Counted from the stretch's first letter, positions 42,993 to 52,937 are shown. The stretch is DNA of 64,000 nt from Rhodobium gokarnense (GCF_025961475.1 NZ_JAOQNS010000001.1:62001-126000); one strand, 5' to 3'. The notes: generated by a model from the letters alone, not told the origin. Numbers and translations: made by a program.

Positions 42993-43286
42993 GCGGCCGG
43001 TGCCGAGCGCGGAGGCGCAGCGATAGCCAACCGGGCATTCGGGGTCGTCCGACGTCGGCACGAAGGCCGGATGCGTCACCTGTTCGCGCAGGCACTGGGC
43101 CTGGCTGGAGACGAACCGGTAGTAGAGGAAGGTGGAGGTGGCGAGCACCACGGCGCCGCTGCCGGCGACGAGCGCCTGCGCTTCGGCGCAGGTCATGGTC
43201 GTCGTGTTGGCGCGCGGCGCGGCGGCGGCGCCTGACGCGGCAAGGCACGAGAGAAACCCGATCGCGACCGCAACACCGTTCCGCAT
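42990..43286 (-). CDS. Small secreted four-Cys protein 1
   Basis: A 98-aa protein with a signal peptide (cleavage near AASGAAAA). The mature part has four Cys in the pattern TTMTCAEAQALV ... AQCLREQ ... DDPECPVGYRC. This matches the neighbour at 43296 and a small exported family common in Hyphomicrobiales. Function unknown. Confidence 0.75.
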   Translation of the reverse strand: MRNGVAVAIGFLSCLAASGAAAAPRANTTTMTCAEAQALVAGSGAVVLATSTFLYYRFVSSQAQCLREQVTHPAFVPTSDDPECPVGYRCASALGTGR

Positions 43287-43295
43287 CCCGTCCTC

Positions 43296-43646
43296 CTAGA
43301 ACCGTCCGGGAAAGCGCATGCGGCGCTCGCAGCGATAGCCGACGAAGCAGGACGGCTCGTCGCGCGTCGGCAGGTATTCCGGAGCGATCCCTTCCAGGCG
43401 CTCGCAATATCCGCGATGGATGACGAGCCGTTTGTAGAGCCGGGGACCGTAATAGACGATGGCGGCGCCGGCGGCCTCAACGGCGCCGGACGCCTCGGCG
43501 CAGCTCATCGTGGTGATGTCGATGCGCGGATCGGCGGCGGCAGCGCCCGATAGGGCGAGGAAGAGGGCAAGCGCGCCAAAGATGGCGGGGCACGCGCGGG
43601 AGGCCTTACTGGCCGTGATCCACCGCTGCCGCGCTCCGGTCGCCAT
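43296..43646 (-). CDS. Small secreted four-Cys protein 2
   Basis: A 116-aa paralogue of the adjacent gene: TTMSCAEASGAVEAAGAAIVYYG ... HRGYCERLEG ... DEPSCFVGYRC aligns with TTMTCAEAQALVAGSGAVVLATS ... DDPECPVGYRC. The signal peptide follows a short basic N-terminus (MATGARQRWITASK). It starts immediately next to the stop of the DUF3775 gene, and the paralogue follows after 9 bp, suggesting one transcript. Confidence 0.75.
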   Translation of the reverse strand: MATGARQRWITASKASRACPAIFGALALFLALSGAAAADPRIDITTMSCAEASGAVEAAGAAIVYYGPRLYKRLVIHRGYCERLEGIAPEYLPTRDEPSCFVGYRCERRMRFPGRF

Positions 43647-43647
43647 G

Positions 43648-44058
43648 CTAGGCGCCGATGGCTTCGAGGCCCTCGTCGAGATAATCGGCGAGCATCGACA
43701 TGCCGAGGAGATAGCGCGCGGTGGAGCCGACGGCGCGGCCGCGGGCCATGTCGACGGCGTTGTCCCAGTCGGCGACGTCGTAATCGCCGCGCCCGACCCA
43801 GGCGATGGCGACGAGTTCGGCAGATTCGTCGACATTGAGGTCCTCGATCAGCGCTTTCAGCTCGTCGCGCGTCATGTTGTCGGCCTCTTCCTCCTGCAGG
43901 CCCTCATGGGCATGGGAGTCCGACAGCGATTCGGGATCGAACTCGACGTCGTGCTCGTGGCCGTCCTCGAAGGAGTCATCGACGGAGGACTCGATCAGCC
44001 GCGCCTTCTGGGCGAAAAGCCGGACCGTGTCCGGATCGATGTTCAGCTCAACGGCCAT
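43648..44058 (-). CDS. DUF3775 domain protein
   Basis: A 136-aa acidic cytosolic protein. After a variable acidic and His-containing segment (EDGHEHDVEFDPESLSDSHAHEG) comes the DUF3775 core DELKALIEDLNVDESAELVAIAWVGRGDYDVADWDNAVDMAR and YLLGMSMLADYLDEGLEAIG. The family is widespread in alphaproteobacteria without assigned function. The ATG at 44058 starts the family-like sequence. Confidence 0.8.
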   Translation of the reverse strand: MAVELNIDPDTVRLFAQKARLIESSVDDSFEDGHEHDVEFDPESLSDSHAHEGLQEEEADNMTRDELKALIEDLNVDESAELVAIAWVGRGDYDVADWDNAVDMARGRAVGSTARYLLGMSMLADYLDEGLEAIGA

Positions 44059-44543
44059 CTCACAGCTCCTTATCTTTCTCGTTCGGCGGGCTGTTCTGTC
44101 GACGTCAGGGTGAGATGTGCCGATGGCAAATCCCGCTCCCGCGCTAATTTTTTGCTCAAGCATCGGATCTTTTCGAAAACCGGTTCCCACCTTTCACTCC
44201 CGCGGTGCTTCGGTTCGGTTCGACGCTCTCGTGCCTGCGGTCTCAAGAATAACGCGAATCCTCTCCTGTGCCTGTTTTTTAGTACGGTTTCCCCGGCTTT
44301 TGAAAGTGCCCAGACGTCGCGACGAAATTCCGTCCCAATCGTGAAGAAGACTTTGCCGACAAGGCCCGGTATGCGCCATATGACAGCGACGGGGGACGGG
44401 GGCGCAACCGCATGGCGGCCCGCCCCGGCGAAGGGCCCTGAACCGAAACCGACACCGGCATTCATCGCCGGTTCAGTGGCCCCCGGGCATCAACGGCGCG
44501 ATTGCCGGTCCAATCCGGCGAAAAGGACTGATCTGGAGCACCG
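44059..44543. other. Gap before the DUF1800 gene
   Basis: 485 bp without a convincing gene. It contains a degenerate family C unit (CGAAAACCGGTTCCCAC, 44156-44195) and, near the DUF1800 start, an 8-bp inverted pair CTGAACCG (44438-44445) / CGGTTCAG (44469-44476) with a competing inner ACCGGC/GCCGGT pair. A regulatory role is possible but unproven. Confidence 0.4.
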
Positions 44544-45917
44544 ATGATTTCGAAAGACGCAATCACGGCACTGAAAAGATTCGGCTACGGTTCGCGCCGC
44601 GGCGAGGCAGCCGGGCTCGCCAGCCCGCGCGACTGGCTGGTGGCGCAGCTCGATCGCCCCGATGCGGCGCGGATCGACGATGCCGGCCTGCCGTCTTCCA
44701 TTGAGGCGCAGCGCGACCACATCGCCTATCGCCAGGAGCGCAAGCGACAGCTTCGCCGCCTCGATCGCGAAAACAAGGAGCAGATGGACGATCTGAAGCA
44801 GATGATGGGGCCGCGGCCCGCGCTTGACTACTACAGCGGCGAGATCAACGCCCGGACCCGTCACGCCATCAACACCGACGCGCCGCTGGTGGAGCGGCTG
44901 GTCGGCTTCTGGTCGAACCATTTCTGCATCTCGGCCGCCAAGAACGGCCGGGTGCGGGCGATGGCCGGGGCCTATGAGCGCGAGGCCATCCGGCCCTACG
45001 TGCTCGGCCGGTTCCGCGACATGCTGTTCGCCAGCGCCCAGCATCCGGCGATGCTGCTCTATCTCGACAATCAGAAATCCACCGGCCCGAACTCGCCGGT
45101 CGGGCGCCGGCGGCAGCGCGGCCTCAACGAGAATCTCGCCCGCGAAATCATGGAGCTGCATACGCTCGGCGTGCATGGCGGCTACACCCAGGAGGACGTG
45201 ACCAATTTCGCCCGGGTCCTGACCGGCTGGTCCGTCGGCAAGGTGGATTCGGAGCGCGGCGGCGTCTTTGTGTTCCACCGCAGGGTCCACGAGCCGGGGT
45301 CCTTCACCATTCTCGGCCGGCGCTATGGCGGGCGCGGCGTCGACCAGGGCGAGGCGGTGCTGGAGGACCTGGCGCGCCATCCCGCCACGGCCCGGTTCGT
45401 CGCCGGCAAATTCGCGCGCCATTTCGTCGGCGACAGCGCGTCCGATGCATTGATCCGGCGCCTTGCCGCCACCTTCCGCGAGACCGACGGCGATCTGCGC
45501 GAGTTGACCTACGACCTGATCGCCTCCGACGAGGCCTGGGAGGCGCCGGCCGAGAAGCTGCTGCCGCCCTATGACTTCATCGTCGCGACGGCGCGCGCGA
45601 CCGGCTGGCGGCCTGAGGAGCGGCAGATGATGAAGGCGCTGAACGCGCTCGGCCACAAGATGTGGGCGCCGCCGTCGCCGGCCGGCTGGCCGGACGAGGA
45701 CGACGCCTGGGTCTCGCCGGACGCCATGCTCGAGCGGCTGGACTGGGCGCAGCGCATCGCCCGGCGCCGGGCACCGCGCGAGCCAGTCGACCGGGTGGCC
45801 GAGGATCTTCTGGGTCCCGCCCTCGACGAACATTCGCGCCAGGTCATCGCGCGCGCCGAAAACAAGGGCCAGGCCCTGGCTCTCCTTCTCATGACCCCGG
45901 GCTTCCAGCGGAGATAG
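44544..45917 (+). CDS. DUF1800 domain protein
   Basis: A 457-aa protein of the DUF1800 family, almost always encoded next to a DUF1501 gene. Landmarks are ALKRFGYGSRRGE, VERLVGFWSNHFCIS, MLLYLDNQKSTGPNSP, GLNENLAREIMELHTLGVHGGYTQEDVTNFARVLTGWS and FVAGKFARHFVGD. The protein has no obvious signal peptide in this start choice. Biochemical role unknown; the pair is thought to act on or outside the envelope. It is followed by the DUF1501 gene after 4 bp. Confidence 0.93.
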   Translation: MISKDAITALKRFGYGSRRGEAAGLASPRDWLVAQLDRPDAARIDDAGLPSSIEAQRDHIAYRQERKRQLRRLDRENKEQMDDLKQMMGPRPALDYYSGEINARTRHAINTDAPLVERLVGFWSNHFCISAAKNGRVRAMAGAYEREAIRPYVLGRFRDMLFASAQHPAMLLYLDNQKSTGPNSPVGRRRQRGLNENLAREIMELHTLGVHGGYTQEDVTNFARVLTGWSVGKVDSERGGVFVFHRRVHEPGSFTILGRRYGGRGVDQGEAVLEDLARHPATARFVAGKFARHFVGDSASDALIRRLAATFRETDGDLRELTYDLIASDEAWEAPAEKLLPPYDFIVATARATGWRPEERQMMKALNALGHKMWAPPSPAGWPDEDDAWVSPDAMLERLDWAQRIARRRAPREPVDRVAEDLLGPALDEHSRQVIARAENKGQALALLLMTPGFQRR

Positions 45918-45921
45918 TTCC

Positions 45922-47151
45922 ATGGCCATCAGCGATCTTTCCCGGCGCCAGTTCCTGGCCGTCAGCGGCGGCCTGGCCGTCTCGCCGTTCCTTCCCGGCA
46001 TCGCCGCTGCCTCCGGCCGTGATCCGCGGTTCCTCACCGGCATCCTGCGCGGCGGCGTCGACGGGCTCGCCGTCGTCGCTCCGGTCGGCGACCCGGACTA
46101 CCAGAATGTGCGCGAGGGCCTTGCCTTTGCGCGCTCCGGCCCGAATTCCGGGCTGCCGCTCGACGGCTTCTTTGCGCTCAATCCGAACATGAAGCAGCTT
46201 GCCGAACTCTATCGCAACGGCGAGGCGCTGTTCGTCCATGCGGTGGCGACGCCCTATCGCGAGCGCTCCCATTTCGACGGTCAGGACGTGCTGGAAAGCG
46301 GCCTGACACGCTCCGGCCGCGGCGACAGCGGCTGGCTCAACCGGGCGCTGGAAATCGCGGCGGCAAAGAAGACGATCGACGGGCGCGGCTTTGCCATGGG
46401 CGCGCAGTTGCCGCTGGTGATGCGCGGCTCGGCGCCGGTGCTGTCCTGGATGCCGCCGGGCTTTGCAACGGCGAGCGCCGATACCCGCCTCCGTCTCCTC
46501 GACATCTACACCCACGCCGATCCGACGCTGGCAGCGGCGATTGCCGAGGGCATGGAGCTCGACGATCTGGTCGGCGGCGAGGACTCCGCCCGCGAGGTGA
46601 TGCGGCAGTCGCGCGAGATGGGCGGCGGCGGCAAGGTGCGCTCCTATCGGATGACCGGCACCGTCGCCGGCAAGGTGATGTCGGATGCCGACGGCCCGCG
46701 CGTCGGCGCCTTCAGCCTCAATGGCTGGGACACCCACGCCAACGAGCGGCCGTTCAAGGGCCGGCTCGGGCGCCAGCTCGAAGCGCTCGATGCCACGATC
46801 GGCGCGCTCAAGAGCGAAATGGCGCCGGTCTGGAAGGATACGGTCGTCGCGCTCGTCACCGAGTTCGGGCGGACCGCGCGCATGAACGGAACGTCGGGCA
46901 CCGACCACGGCACCGCGACCCTTGCCATCCTCGTCGGCGGTGCGGTCAACGGCGGGCGGGTGATCGCCGACTGGCCGGGGCTTTCCGACCGCGCCCTTTA
47001 CGACGGACGCGACCTTGCCCCGACGACGGATCTGAGGGCGATCCTGAAGGGCGTCATCGGCGACCATCTGGGGGTCTCGGAAGCCGCGCTTGGCGAAAAA
47101 GTGTTCCCGGGAAGCCGCGATGTACGGCCCATGCGCGACCTCATCGCTTGA
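45922..47151 (+). CDS. DUF1501 domain protein with Tat signal
   Basis: A 409-aa protein with a twin-arginine signal (SRRQFLAVSGGLAVSPFLPGIAAA), so it should be exported folded. DUF1501 proteins have an alkaline-phosphatase/sulfatase-like fold. Here the segments GVDGLAVVAPVGDPDY, SHFDGQDVLESG and GWDTHANE...VVALVTEFGRTARMNGTSGTDHGTATLAILVGG carry the conserved Asp/His residues. It forms an operon with the DUF1800 gene. Function unknown. Confidence 0.93.
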   Translation: MAISDLSRRQFLAVSGGLAVSPFLPGIAAASGRDPRFLTGILRGGVDGLAVVAPVGDPDYQNVREGLAFARSGPNSGLPLDGFFALNPNMKQLAELYRNGEALFVHAVATPYRERSHFDGQDVLESGLTRSGRGDSGWLNRALEIAAAKKTIDGRGFAMGAQLPLVMRGSAPVLSWMPPGFATASADTRLRLLDIYTHADPTLAAAIAEGMELDDLVGGEDSAREVMRQSREMGGGGKVRSYRMTGTVAGKVMSDADGPRVGAFSLNGWDTHANERPFKGRLGRQLEALDATIGALKSEMAPVWKDTVVALVTEFGRTARMNGTSGTDHGTATLAILVGGAVNGGRVIADWPGLSDRALYDGRDLAPTTDLRAILKGVIGDHLGVSEAALGEKVFPGSRDVRPMRDLIA

Positions 47152-47256
47152 ATTGGCTTGCGAAGTTCCGATATCGGAAGGAGTCGCCGCATTCAGAGCC
47201 GGAGAAACCGGACGTGGCGGCATCCGATATCCGGAGCAACGAGGGGAAGTTCTAAG

Positions 47257-47862
47257 ATGACAGCGCGATTTGGCCTTGTGGCGGCCGCAGCCCTTGCGGC
47301 CGGCCTGGCAATGATGGTGCTCGGCGCCCCGGCGCGGGCCGCCGATGGCGGCGGTCCCGCGGGACCGTCGAGCTGCGGGCCCGGCATGGCATGGGATCCG
47401 GTCTCGCGGGTCTGCATCAAGGCCAAGGGCGCCTGCAAGCGCGGCACGGTGCGCGACCGCAAGACCGGCAAGTGCATCGAGGTGAAGGCCTTCAACGGCG
47501 ATTCGGAGACCCGCTACCAGGTGGCGCGGTTCTTCGCCTATGACGGGCGTTATGAAGACGCCATCGCGTTGCTCGACCCGATCGCCTATGAGCGCGATCC
47601 GCGGGTCCTCAACATGCTCGGCTATTCCAACCGCAAGCTCGGCCATTTCGACACCGGCCTGGCCTATTATCGGCGCGCGCTCGCCATCGATCCCTCCTTC
47701 GACCTCGCCCGCGAATATCTCGGCGAGGGCTATGTGGCGATCGGCCGGGTCGACCTGGCCCGGGAACAGCTTGGCCATATCGCCCGGAGCTGCGGGACGG
47801 GTTGCGAGGAATACCGCGCGCTCGACACGGTGATCAAAGGGGCTCTTGCAGCCAAGGGCTGA
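47257..47862 (+). CDS. Secreted tetratricopeptide repeat protein
   Basis: A 201-aa exported protein: signal peptide to about AAD, a four-Cys stretch (SSCGPGMAWDPVSRVCIKAKGACKRGTVRDRKTGKCIEV), then TPR-like helices (SETRYQVARFFAYDGRYEDAIALLDPIAYERDPRVLNMLGYSNRKLGHFDTGLAYYRRALAIDPSFDLAREYLGEGY). It lies 105 bp after DUF1501 and is probably part of the same system. A good terminator follows. Confidence 0.85.
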   Translation: MTARFGLVAAAALAAGLAMMVLGAPARAADGGGPAGPSSCGPGMAWDPVSRVCIKAKGACKRGTVRDRKTGKCIEVKAFNGDSETRYQVARFFAYDGRYEDAIALLDPIAYERDPRVLNMLGYSNRKLGHFDTGLAYYRRALAIDPSFDLAREYLGEGYVAIGRVDLAREQLGHIARSCGTGCEEYRALDTVIKGALAAKG

Positions 47863-47887
47863 GCGGGAGCTTTTTCGGAAAGACAAG

Positions 47888-47920
47888 CGGCCGGGTGCAC
47901 GACGCCCGGCCGTTTTGTTT
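47888..47920 (+). terminator. Rho-independent terminator after the TPR gene
   Basis: 8-bp stem CGGCCGGG (47888-47895) / CCCGGCCG (47905-47912), 9-nt loop, followed by TTTTGTTT. Confidence 0.88.
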
Positions 47921-48028
47921 GTGCTTTTCACATGATTGCCCGGTGTGATCGATGCGTTTCGATTGGCGGAAGCGATCCGTCGGTGGGACGCACGCGGCTT
48001 GCGCACTCACTTTGCCATCACACTCTCC

Positions 48029-48202
48029 CGTCACCCCGGGCGCAGCGAAGCGGAGACCCGGGGCCTATTGCCCGCATCGATACGGTAGCCCACATCGGGT
48101 CCCGGCACGGCCCGTCCCCGGGCCGCCTCTTCGCTACACCAACGGACGGCATACCGTGCGGTGACGGGCAATAGGCCCCGGCTCGGGGGCCGGGGTGACG
48201 GC
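48029..48202. repeat. Family A inverted repeat, copy 3
   Basis: Left arm CGTCACCCCGGGCGCAGCG...GGGGCCTATTGCCC; right arm GGGCAATAGGCCCCGG...GGGGTGACGG at 48166-48202. About 90 bp lie between the arms. Closest in sequence to 5144-5312. Confidence 0.85.
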
Positions 48203-48262
48203 TGAGGATCGGGCGGGCGGAAGTGCGTTCCCGGATTGGCCCGTCGTGCCGCCGATGCCGCA

Positions 48263-48360
48263 TGGATTGCCGCGTCGGCCTAACGGCCTCCTCGCAATGA
48301 CGTTGAAATTATTTGGAAAATCCTAAACATCGTCATTGCGAGCGGAGCGAAGCAATCCAG
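48263..48360. repeat. Family B repeat, copy 4
   Basis: TGGATTGCCGCGTCGGCC...CCTCCTCGCAATGACG, a 30-bp AT-rich spacer and CGTCATTGCGAGCGGAGCGA ending AGCAATCCAG. It is in the opposite orientation to copies 1 and 3. With family A copy 3 it fills most of the 620-bp gap between the TPR and sugar dehydrogenase genes. Confidence 0.85.
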
Positions 48361-48482
48361 TTTCGGCGTTTAGGATTCACGCCGCGATGCCGTTTTGAGC
48401 CGGGTATTCGACGCCGCATTTGGTCGTCTGCCGCCCGAGATCACGTCAAAGGGGTGCAACGCCGTGCGACTTCGAACCTGCC

Positions 48483-49649
48483 CTACTCCGCGGGCGCGAC
48501 CCGCAAAAGCTGGCCGTTGGCCTCATCGGTGAGCAGCCAGATCGCGCCGTCGGGGCCGCTGCGGACGTCGCGGATGCGGCCGAACGCCCCTTCGAACATG
48601 CGCTCCTCGCTGGCGACCCTGCCGTCCTCCACATCGAGGCGGGAGAGCAACTGGAACTTCAGCGCGCCGACGAAGAGATCGCCCTTCCATTCCGGAAAGA
48701 GGTCGCCGTCGTAGAAGGCGGCGCCGGAGGGGGCGATCGAGGGGTCCCAGTAATAGACCGGCTGCTCCATCCCCTCCTTGTGGGTGCCGACGCCGATTTT
48801 CTGGCCGGAATAGTGGCGGCCGTAGGAGATAACGGGCCAGCCGTAATTGCGGCCCGCCTTGGGGATGTTGACCTCGTCGCCGCCGCGGGCACCATGGGCC
48901 ACGGTCCAGAGCTCGCCGGTCTCGGGGTTAAGGGCCGCGCCTTGCGGGTTGCGGTGGCCGTAGGACCAGATTTCCGGGCGGGCGCCCGCCGTCCCGACAA
49001 ACGGATTGTCGTCCGGCACGCTGCCGTCCGGGACGATGCGCACGACTTTGCCGTTATGGGTGGAAAGGTCCTGGGCGAGCGGGCGCTGGCCGCGCTCGCC
49101 GAGGGTGACGAAGAGCATTCCATCGGGCGCAAAGACGAGGCGCGAGCCGAAGTGGCGGCTGGTGGTGGTCTTGGGCTGCTGTCGGAAGATCACTTCGACG
49201 TCTTCCAGCCGCGCCGACATCCCCTCGCGCACCAGCCGGGCGCGGGCAACCGCCGTGCCGGCGCCGCCGTCACCGCGTTCGGCATAGCTCAGAAAGATCA
49301 GGTTGCTGTCGGCAAAGTCGGGCGCGGGGACGACGTCGAGGAGGCCGCCCTGGCCGCTGGCATAGACGTCCGGCACCCCGGAGACCGGGGCATCGACGAG
49401 CGTTCTATCGACCACAAGGCGCAGCCGGCCGGGCCGTTCGGTGACCAGCATGGTTCCATCCGGCAGGAAGGCGAGCGACCAGGGATGCTCCAGGCCGGAG
49501 GCGACGGTCGAAACGTCGACGGTGTAGTCGTCGGTCCGAAACGTCTCGGCCGCCGCCGGCGCTGCACCGGTGATGAGTGCGAGGGCGGTGAGGATGGCCC
49601 CGGAGCGCCGTCCTCGGGGACGGACATCGGTTGCGGGAAGGTCAGTCAT
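48483..49649 (-). CDS. PQQ-dependent aldose sugar dehydrogenase-like protein
   Basis: A 388-aa exported six-bladed beta-propeller protein of the soluble glucose/aldose dehydrogenase (YliI) family. Signal peptide near residues 12-38. Propeller landmarks are GLEHPWSLAFLPDGTMLVTERPGRLRLV, the His-containing GYGHRNPQ, HGARGGDEVNIPKAGRNYGWPVISYG and SGAAFYDGDLFPEWKGDLFVGAL. Such enzymes oxidise sugars in the periplasm with PQQ. No PQQ synthesis genes are in the window. Confidence 0.92.
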   Translation of the reverse strand: MTDLPATDVRPRGRRSGAILTALALITGAAPAAAETFRTDDYTVDVSTVASGLEHPWSLAFLPDGTMLVTERPGRLRLVVDRTLVDAPVSGVPDVYASGQGGLLDVVPAPDFADSNLIFLSYAERGDGGAGTAVARARLVREGMSARLEDVEVIFRQQPKTTTSRHFGSRLVFAPDGMLFVTLGERGQRPLAQDLSTHNGKVVRIVPDGSVPDDNPFVGTAGARPEIWSYGHRNPQGAALNPETGELWTVAHGARGGDEVNIPKAGRNYGWPVISYGRHYSGQKIGVGTHKEGMEQPVYYWDPSIAPSGAAFYDGDLFPEWKGDLFVGALKFQLLSRLDVEDGRVASEERMFEGAFGRIRDVRSGPDGAIWLLTDEANGQLLRVAPAE

Positions 49650-49791
49650 CGGTCGGTCTCCGCGTTGTGCCGGCCGTTGGCGGCAAATGGGTTCTCGACC
49701 GTTCAGATAGGCAATGGATGCGGCAAGGCGAGAGCCGCACCGGCCTGGCGCGGCTCACAATCGTGACATCGAAAGGGAGAACGGCGTTGTC

Positions 49792-49992
49792 TTAGAACGC
49801 CGCGCCGGGGGTGACGCCGAAGCGCTTCAGGATCATCGCCAGCGGGCAGAAGCCGGTGAAGGCCGACTGCAGGAGGTTGGCGCCGACGAAGGCCGTCAGC
49901 CACAGGAAATAGGGGCTCACATAGAGCGCGAGCAGCAGCGAGACGAGGATGACGATGCCGGCGAAGGCGAGCACCATGCGGTCGATGGACAT
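49792..49992 (-). CDS. DUF2892 (YgaP-like) membrane protein
   Basis: A 66-aa inner-membrane protein with two helices and the pattern [17 protein letters not shown] ... [31 protein letters not shown] typical of DUF2892, in which the GFCP Cys is conserved. Family members are often fused or linked to rhodanese domains and sulfide-responsive BigR-type repressors. A long palindrome lies directly upstream (50004-50029). GGAG precedes the start. Confidence 0.9.
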   Translation of the reverse strand: MSIDRMVLAFAGIVILVSLLLALYVSPYFLWLTAFVGANLLQSAFTGFCPLAMILKRFGVTPGAAF

Positions 49993-50003
49993 GGGGGATC
50001 TCC

Positions 50004-50029
50004 ATTACATTAGTTTTGTCTAATTTAAT
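50004..50029. promoter_or_regulatory. 26-bp palindromic operator upstream of the DUF2892 gene
   Basis: ATTAG (50009-50013) and CTAAT (50020-50024) are separated by six bases. The symmetry extends outward, past one mismatch, to ATTA (50004-50007) and TAAT (50026-50029). It lies 12-37 bp upstream of the start codon in an AT-rich island. This is the form of an ArsR/BigR-type operator. Confidence 0.6.
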
Positions 50030-50205
50030 GGCCAATCTACAGATTGGGCCTCTCGTGCGCAAGGGGCCGTAAACCAAGTGTTTAGAAGTGTTAACGCCGT
50101 CACATTCTCGCCCAGAAATGACTTGGCCATTGCCCAAAAGGAAGCAAACCCCCGTCGAATTTGTCCGGCTCTATCGTGCTTAACGAAAACGGGGACTTGC
50201 GGGAC

Positions 50206-50658
50206 ATGATTGAACGGATTTCACAACGGTCTGATAAGCATTGGCGCACCGACAAGCCGATGCCGTCGACCACCTGGCGCCGCCGCAGCGGCTGGTTGAG
50301 GGCCGCGGTCCTTGCCGTCCTGCTGTCGGTGTCCGCCGTGCCGGTCGCCGGCTCCGTGATCGCCGAGGCCTCGCCGCAGATCGCGGCCGAGACGCTTCAG
50401 GGCCCGGCGGCGCTGGCGCTGGCGCCCTCCGTCGTCATCGGCCCCGTCCTCAACGGGACGTCCGGCACGGCGCCGGGCCGCATTGCGGCGATCCCCAAAT
50501 CCGACCGTCTGCCGCTGACCAAGCCGGAGCAGAAGATCGTCACCGGGCTCAATGCGATCCTGTTTTCGGCCATGCTGTTCGTCGTCCTCGTCATGTGGCG
50601 CCACCTGGCGCGCTCGTTCAACCGCGACCGCCGCTCGACCTGGGAGGACTGGCAATGA
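50206..50658 (+). CDS. Membrane protein of unknown function
   Basis: About 150 aa. It has an N-terminal hydrophobic segment ([24 protein letters not shown]), a Pro/Ala-rich middle and a C-terminal helix NAILFSAMLFVVLVMWRHLARSF with basic end. Starts at 50161 (TTG), 50206 and 50260 are all possible. 50206 has GGGGA 10 bp upstream. It overlaps the next gene as ATGA. I do not recognise it. Confidence 0.6.
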   Translation: MIERISQRSDKHWRTDKPMPSTTWRRRSGWLRAAVLAVLLSVSAVPVAGSVIAEASPQIAAETLQGPAALALAPSVVIGPVLNGTSGTAPGRIAAIPKSDRLPLTKPEQKIVTGLNAILFSAMLFVVLVMWRHLARSFNRDRRSTWEDWQ

Positions 50659-50897
50659 CCGGACCGAACAACGATTTCCGCGAACGGGCCGTGCTGGAGC
50701 GGATGGCGATCGTCGCCGTCGTGCTGTCGGCGCTGGCCGGCGTCGGCCTGATCAGCCAGGGCCTTTTCCTGCAGGCGGGCGCGACCCTCGGCGACATGCT
50801 GGGCGCTGCCGCCCCGGCGCCGGTGGAGCAGATCATCGAGCCCGTCTCTGGCGATGCCCGGATTTCGGTTCCGCCATCGCTCGACCGGCCCTCTTGA
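50655..50897 (+). CDS. Small single-helix membrane protein
   Basis: An 80-aa protein with one membrane helix (RMAIVAVVLSALAGVGLISQGLFL) and a Pro/Ala-rich outer part (AAPAPVEQIIEPVSGD). It overlaps the upstream membrane protein gene by ATGA, so the two are coupled. A c-type cytochrome gene follows after 109 bp with its own strong ribosome-binding site. No known family. Confidence 0.6.
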   Translation: MTGPNNDFRERAVLERMAIVAVVLSALAGVGLISQGLFLQAGATLGDMLGAAAPAPVEQIIEPVSGDARISVPPSLDRPS

Positions 50898-51006
50898 GGT
50901 CTTTCGACGAGCCGGCGAAATCGTCGCAAGTTCTTGGTTGGGCGGCAGGAAATCCCCATTTCTGTGGTGTTGAAACTGACCACGGAAATTGCGGGAGGAA
51001 CCGAAA

Positions 51007-51330
51007 ATGCTTCGCCGTCTCGCCGCGCTTCTGGCCTTTCTGCTGCTCGCCGTGCCGCCGGCCGCGGGCGCCAATGGCGACGAGGTGAAGGGCCTCATCG
51101 CCGACCGCTGCGCCGACTGCCACCTGATCGCCGGCTATGAGCGAAAGGCCGCCGATGTCGGCGCGCCGAGCTTTGCCGCCATCGCCGCCGACAAGGCGAC
51201 CTACACGGAGGGGCGCCTGCGCGCCTATCTGCAGGATCCGCACTGGCCGATGGAGCAGTTCGTGCTGTCGCGCTCGGACATCGACCACATCGTCGCCTAT
51301 TTCGCCGCACGCGGGACTCCCGCCGAATAG
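51007..51330 (+). CDS. Small soluble c-type cytochrome
   Basis: A 107-aa protein with a signal peptide (to about GAN) and one haem c site, C35-A-D-C38-H39. The C-terminal helix HIVAYFAARG is class I-like. The WPMEQF Met is a candidate axial ligand. GGAGGA lies 7 bp before the ATG. Periplasmic electron carrier; partner unknown. Confidence 0.9.
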   Translation: MLRRLAALLAFLLLAVPPAAGANGDEVKGLIADRCADCHLIAGYERKAADVGAPSFAAIAADKATYTEGRLRAYLQDPHWPMEQFVLSRSDIDHIVAYFAARGTPAE

Positions 51331-52653
<1,323 letters not shown>

Positions 52654-52705
52654 GGCCGCGTTTGCCGCGCCCTTTCTGCATACGATTTATCCGTCAAACA
52701 CCGTT

Positions 52706-52733
52706 GCCGCCGGGTCCGAAAGGGTCCGGCGGC
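52706..52733 (+). terminator. Hairpin after aatA
   Basis: 8-bp stem GCCGCCGG (52706-52713) / CCGGCGGC (52726-52733) with a 12-nt loop. The following sequence GGTCGTTTCGG has only a weak T-run. Confidence 0.6.
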
Positions 52734-52937
52734 GGTCGTTTCGGCGCGGTTTGACATGGCTCATCCCGGAGCTCCGCGAAATGTCGGAAAATGCGTGAAG
52801 TTTTTGCGCTGCGGCAGTTGATTCCCTTGCGTCGCGCCGTTGGTGCTGAGACGATGCAAAGTTAAACGGCGCCCTGCGCCACAACCGCGACCCGTCCGGC
52901 GATCGCGGGAAAACCAGCCTAAAACAGGAGAGTCATC

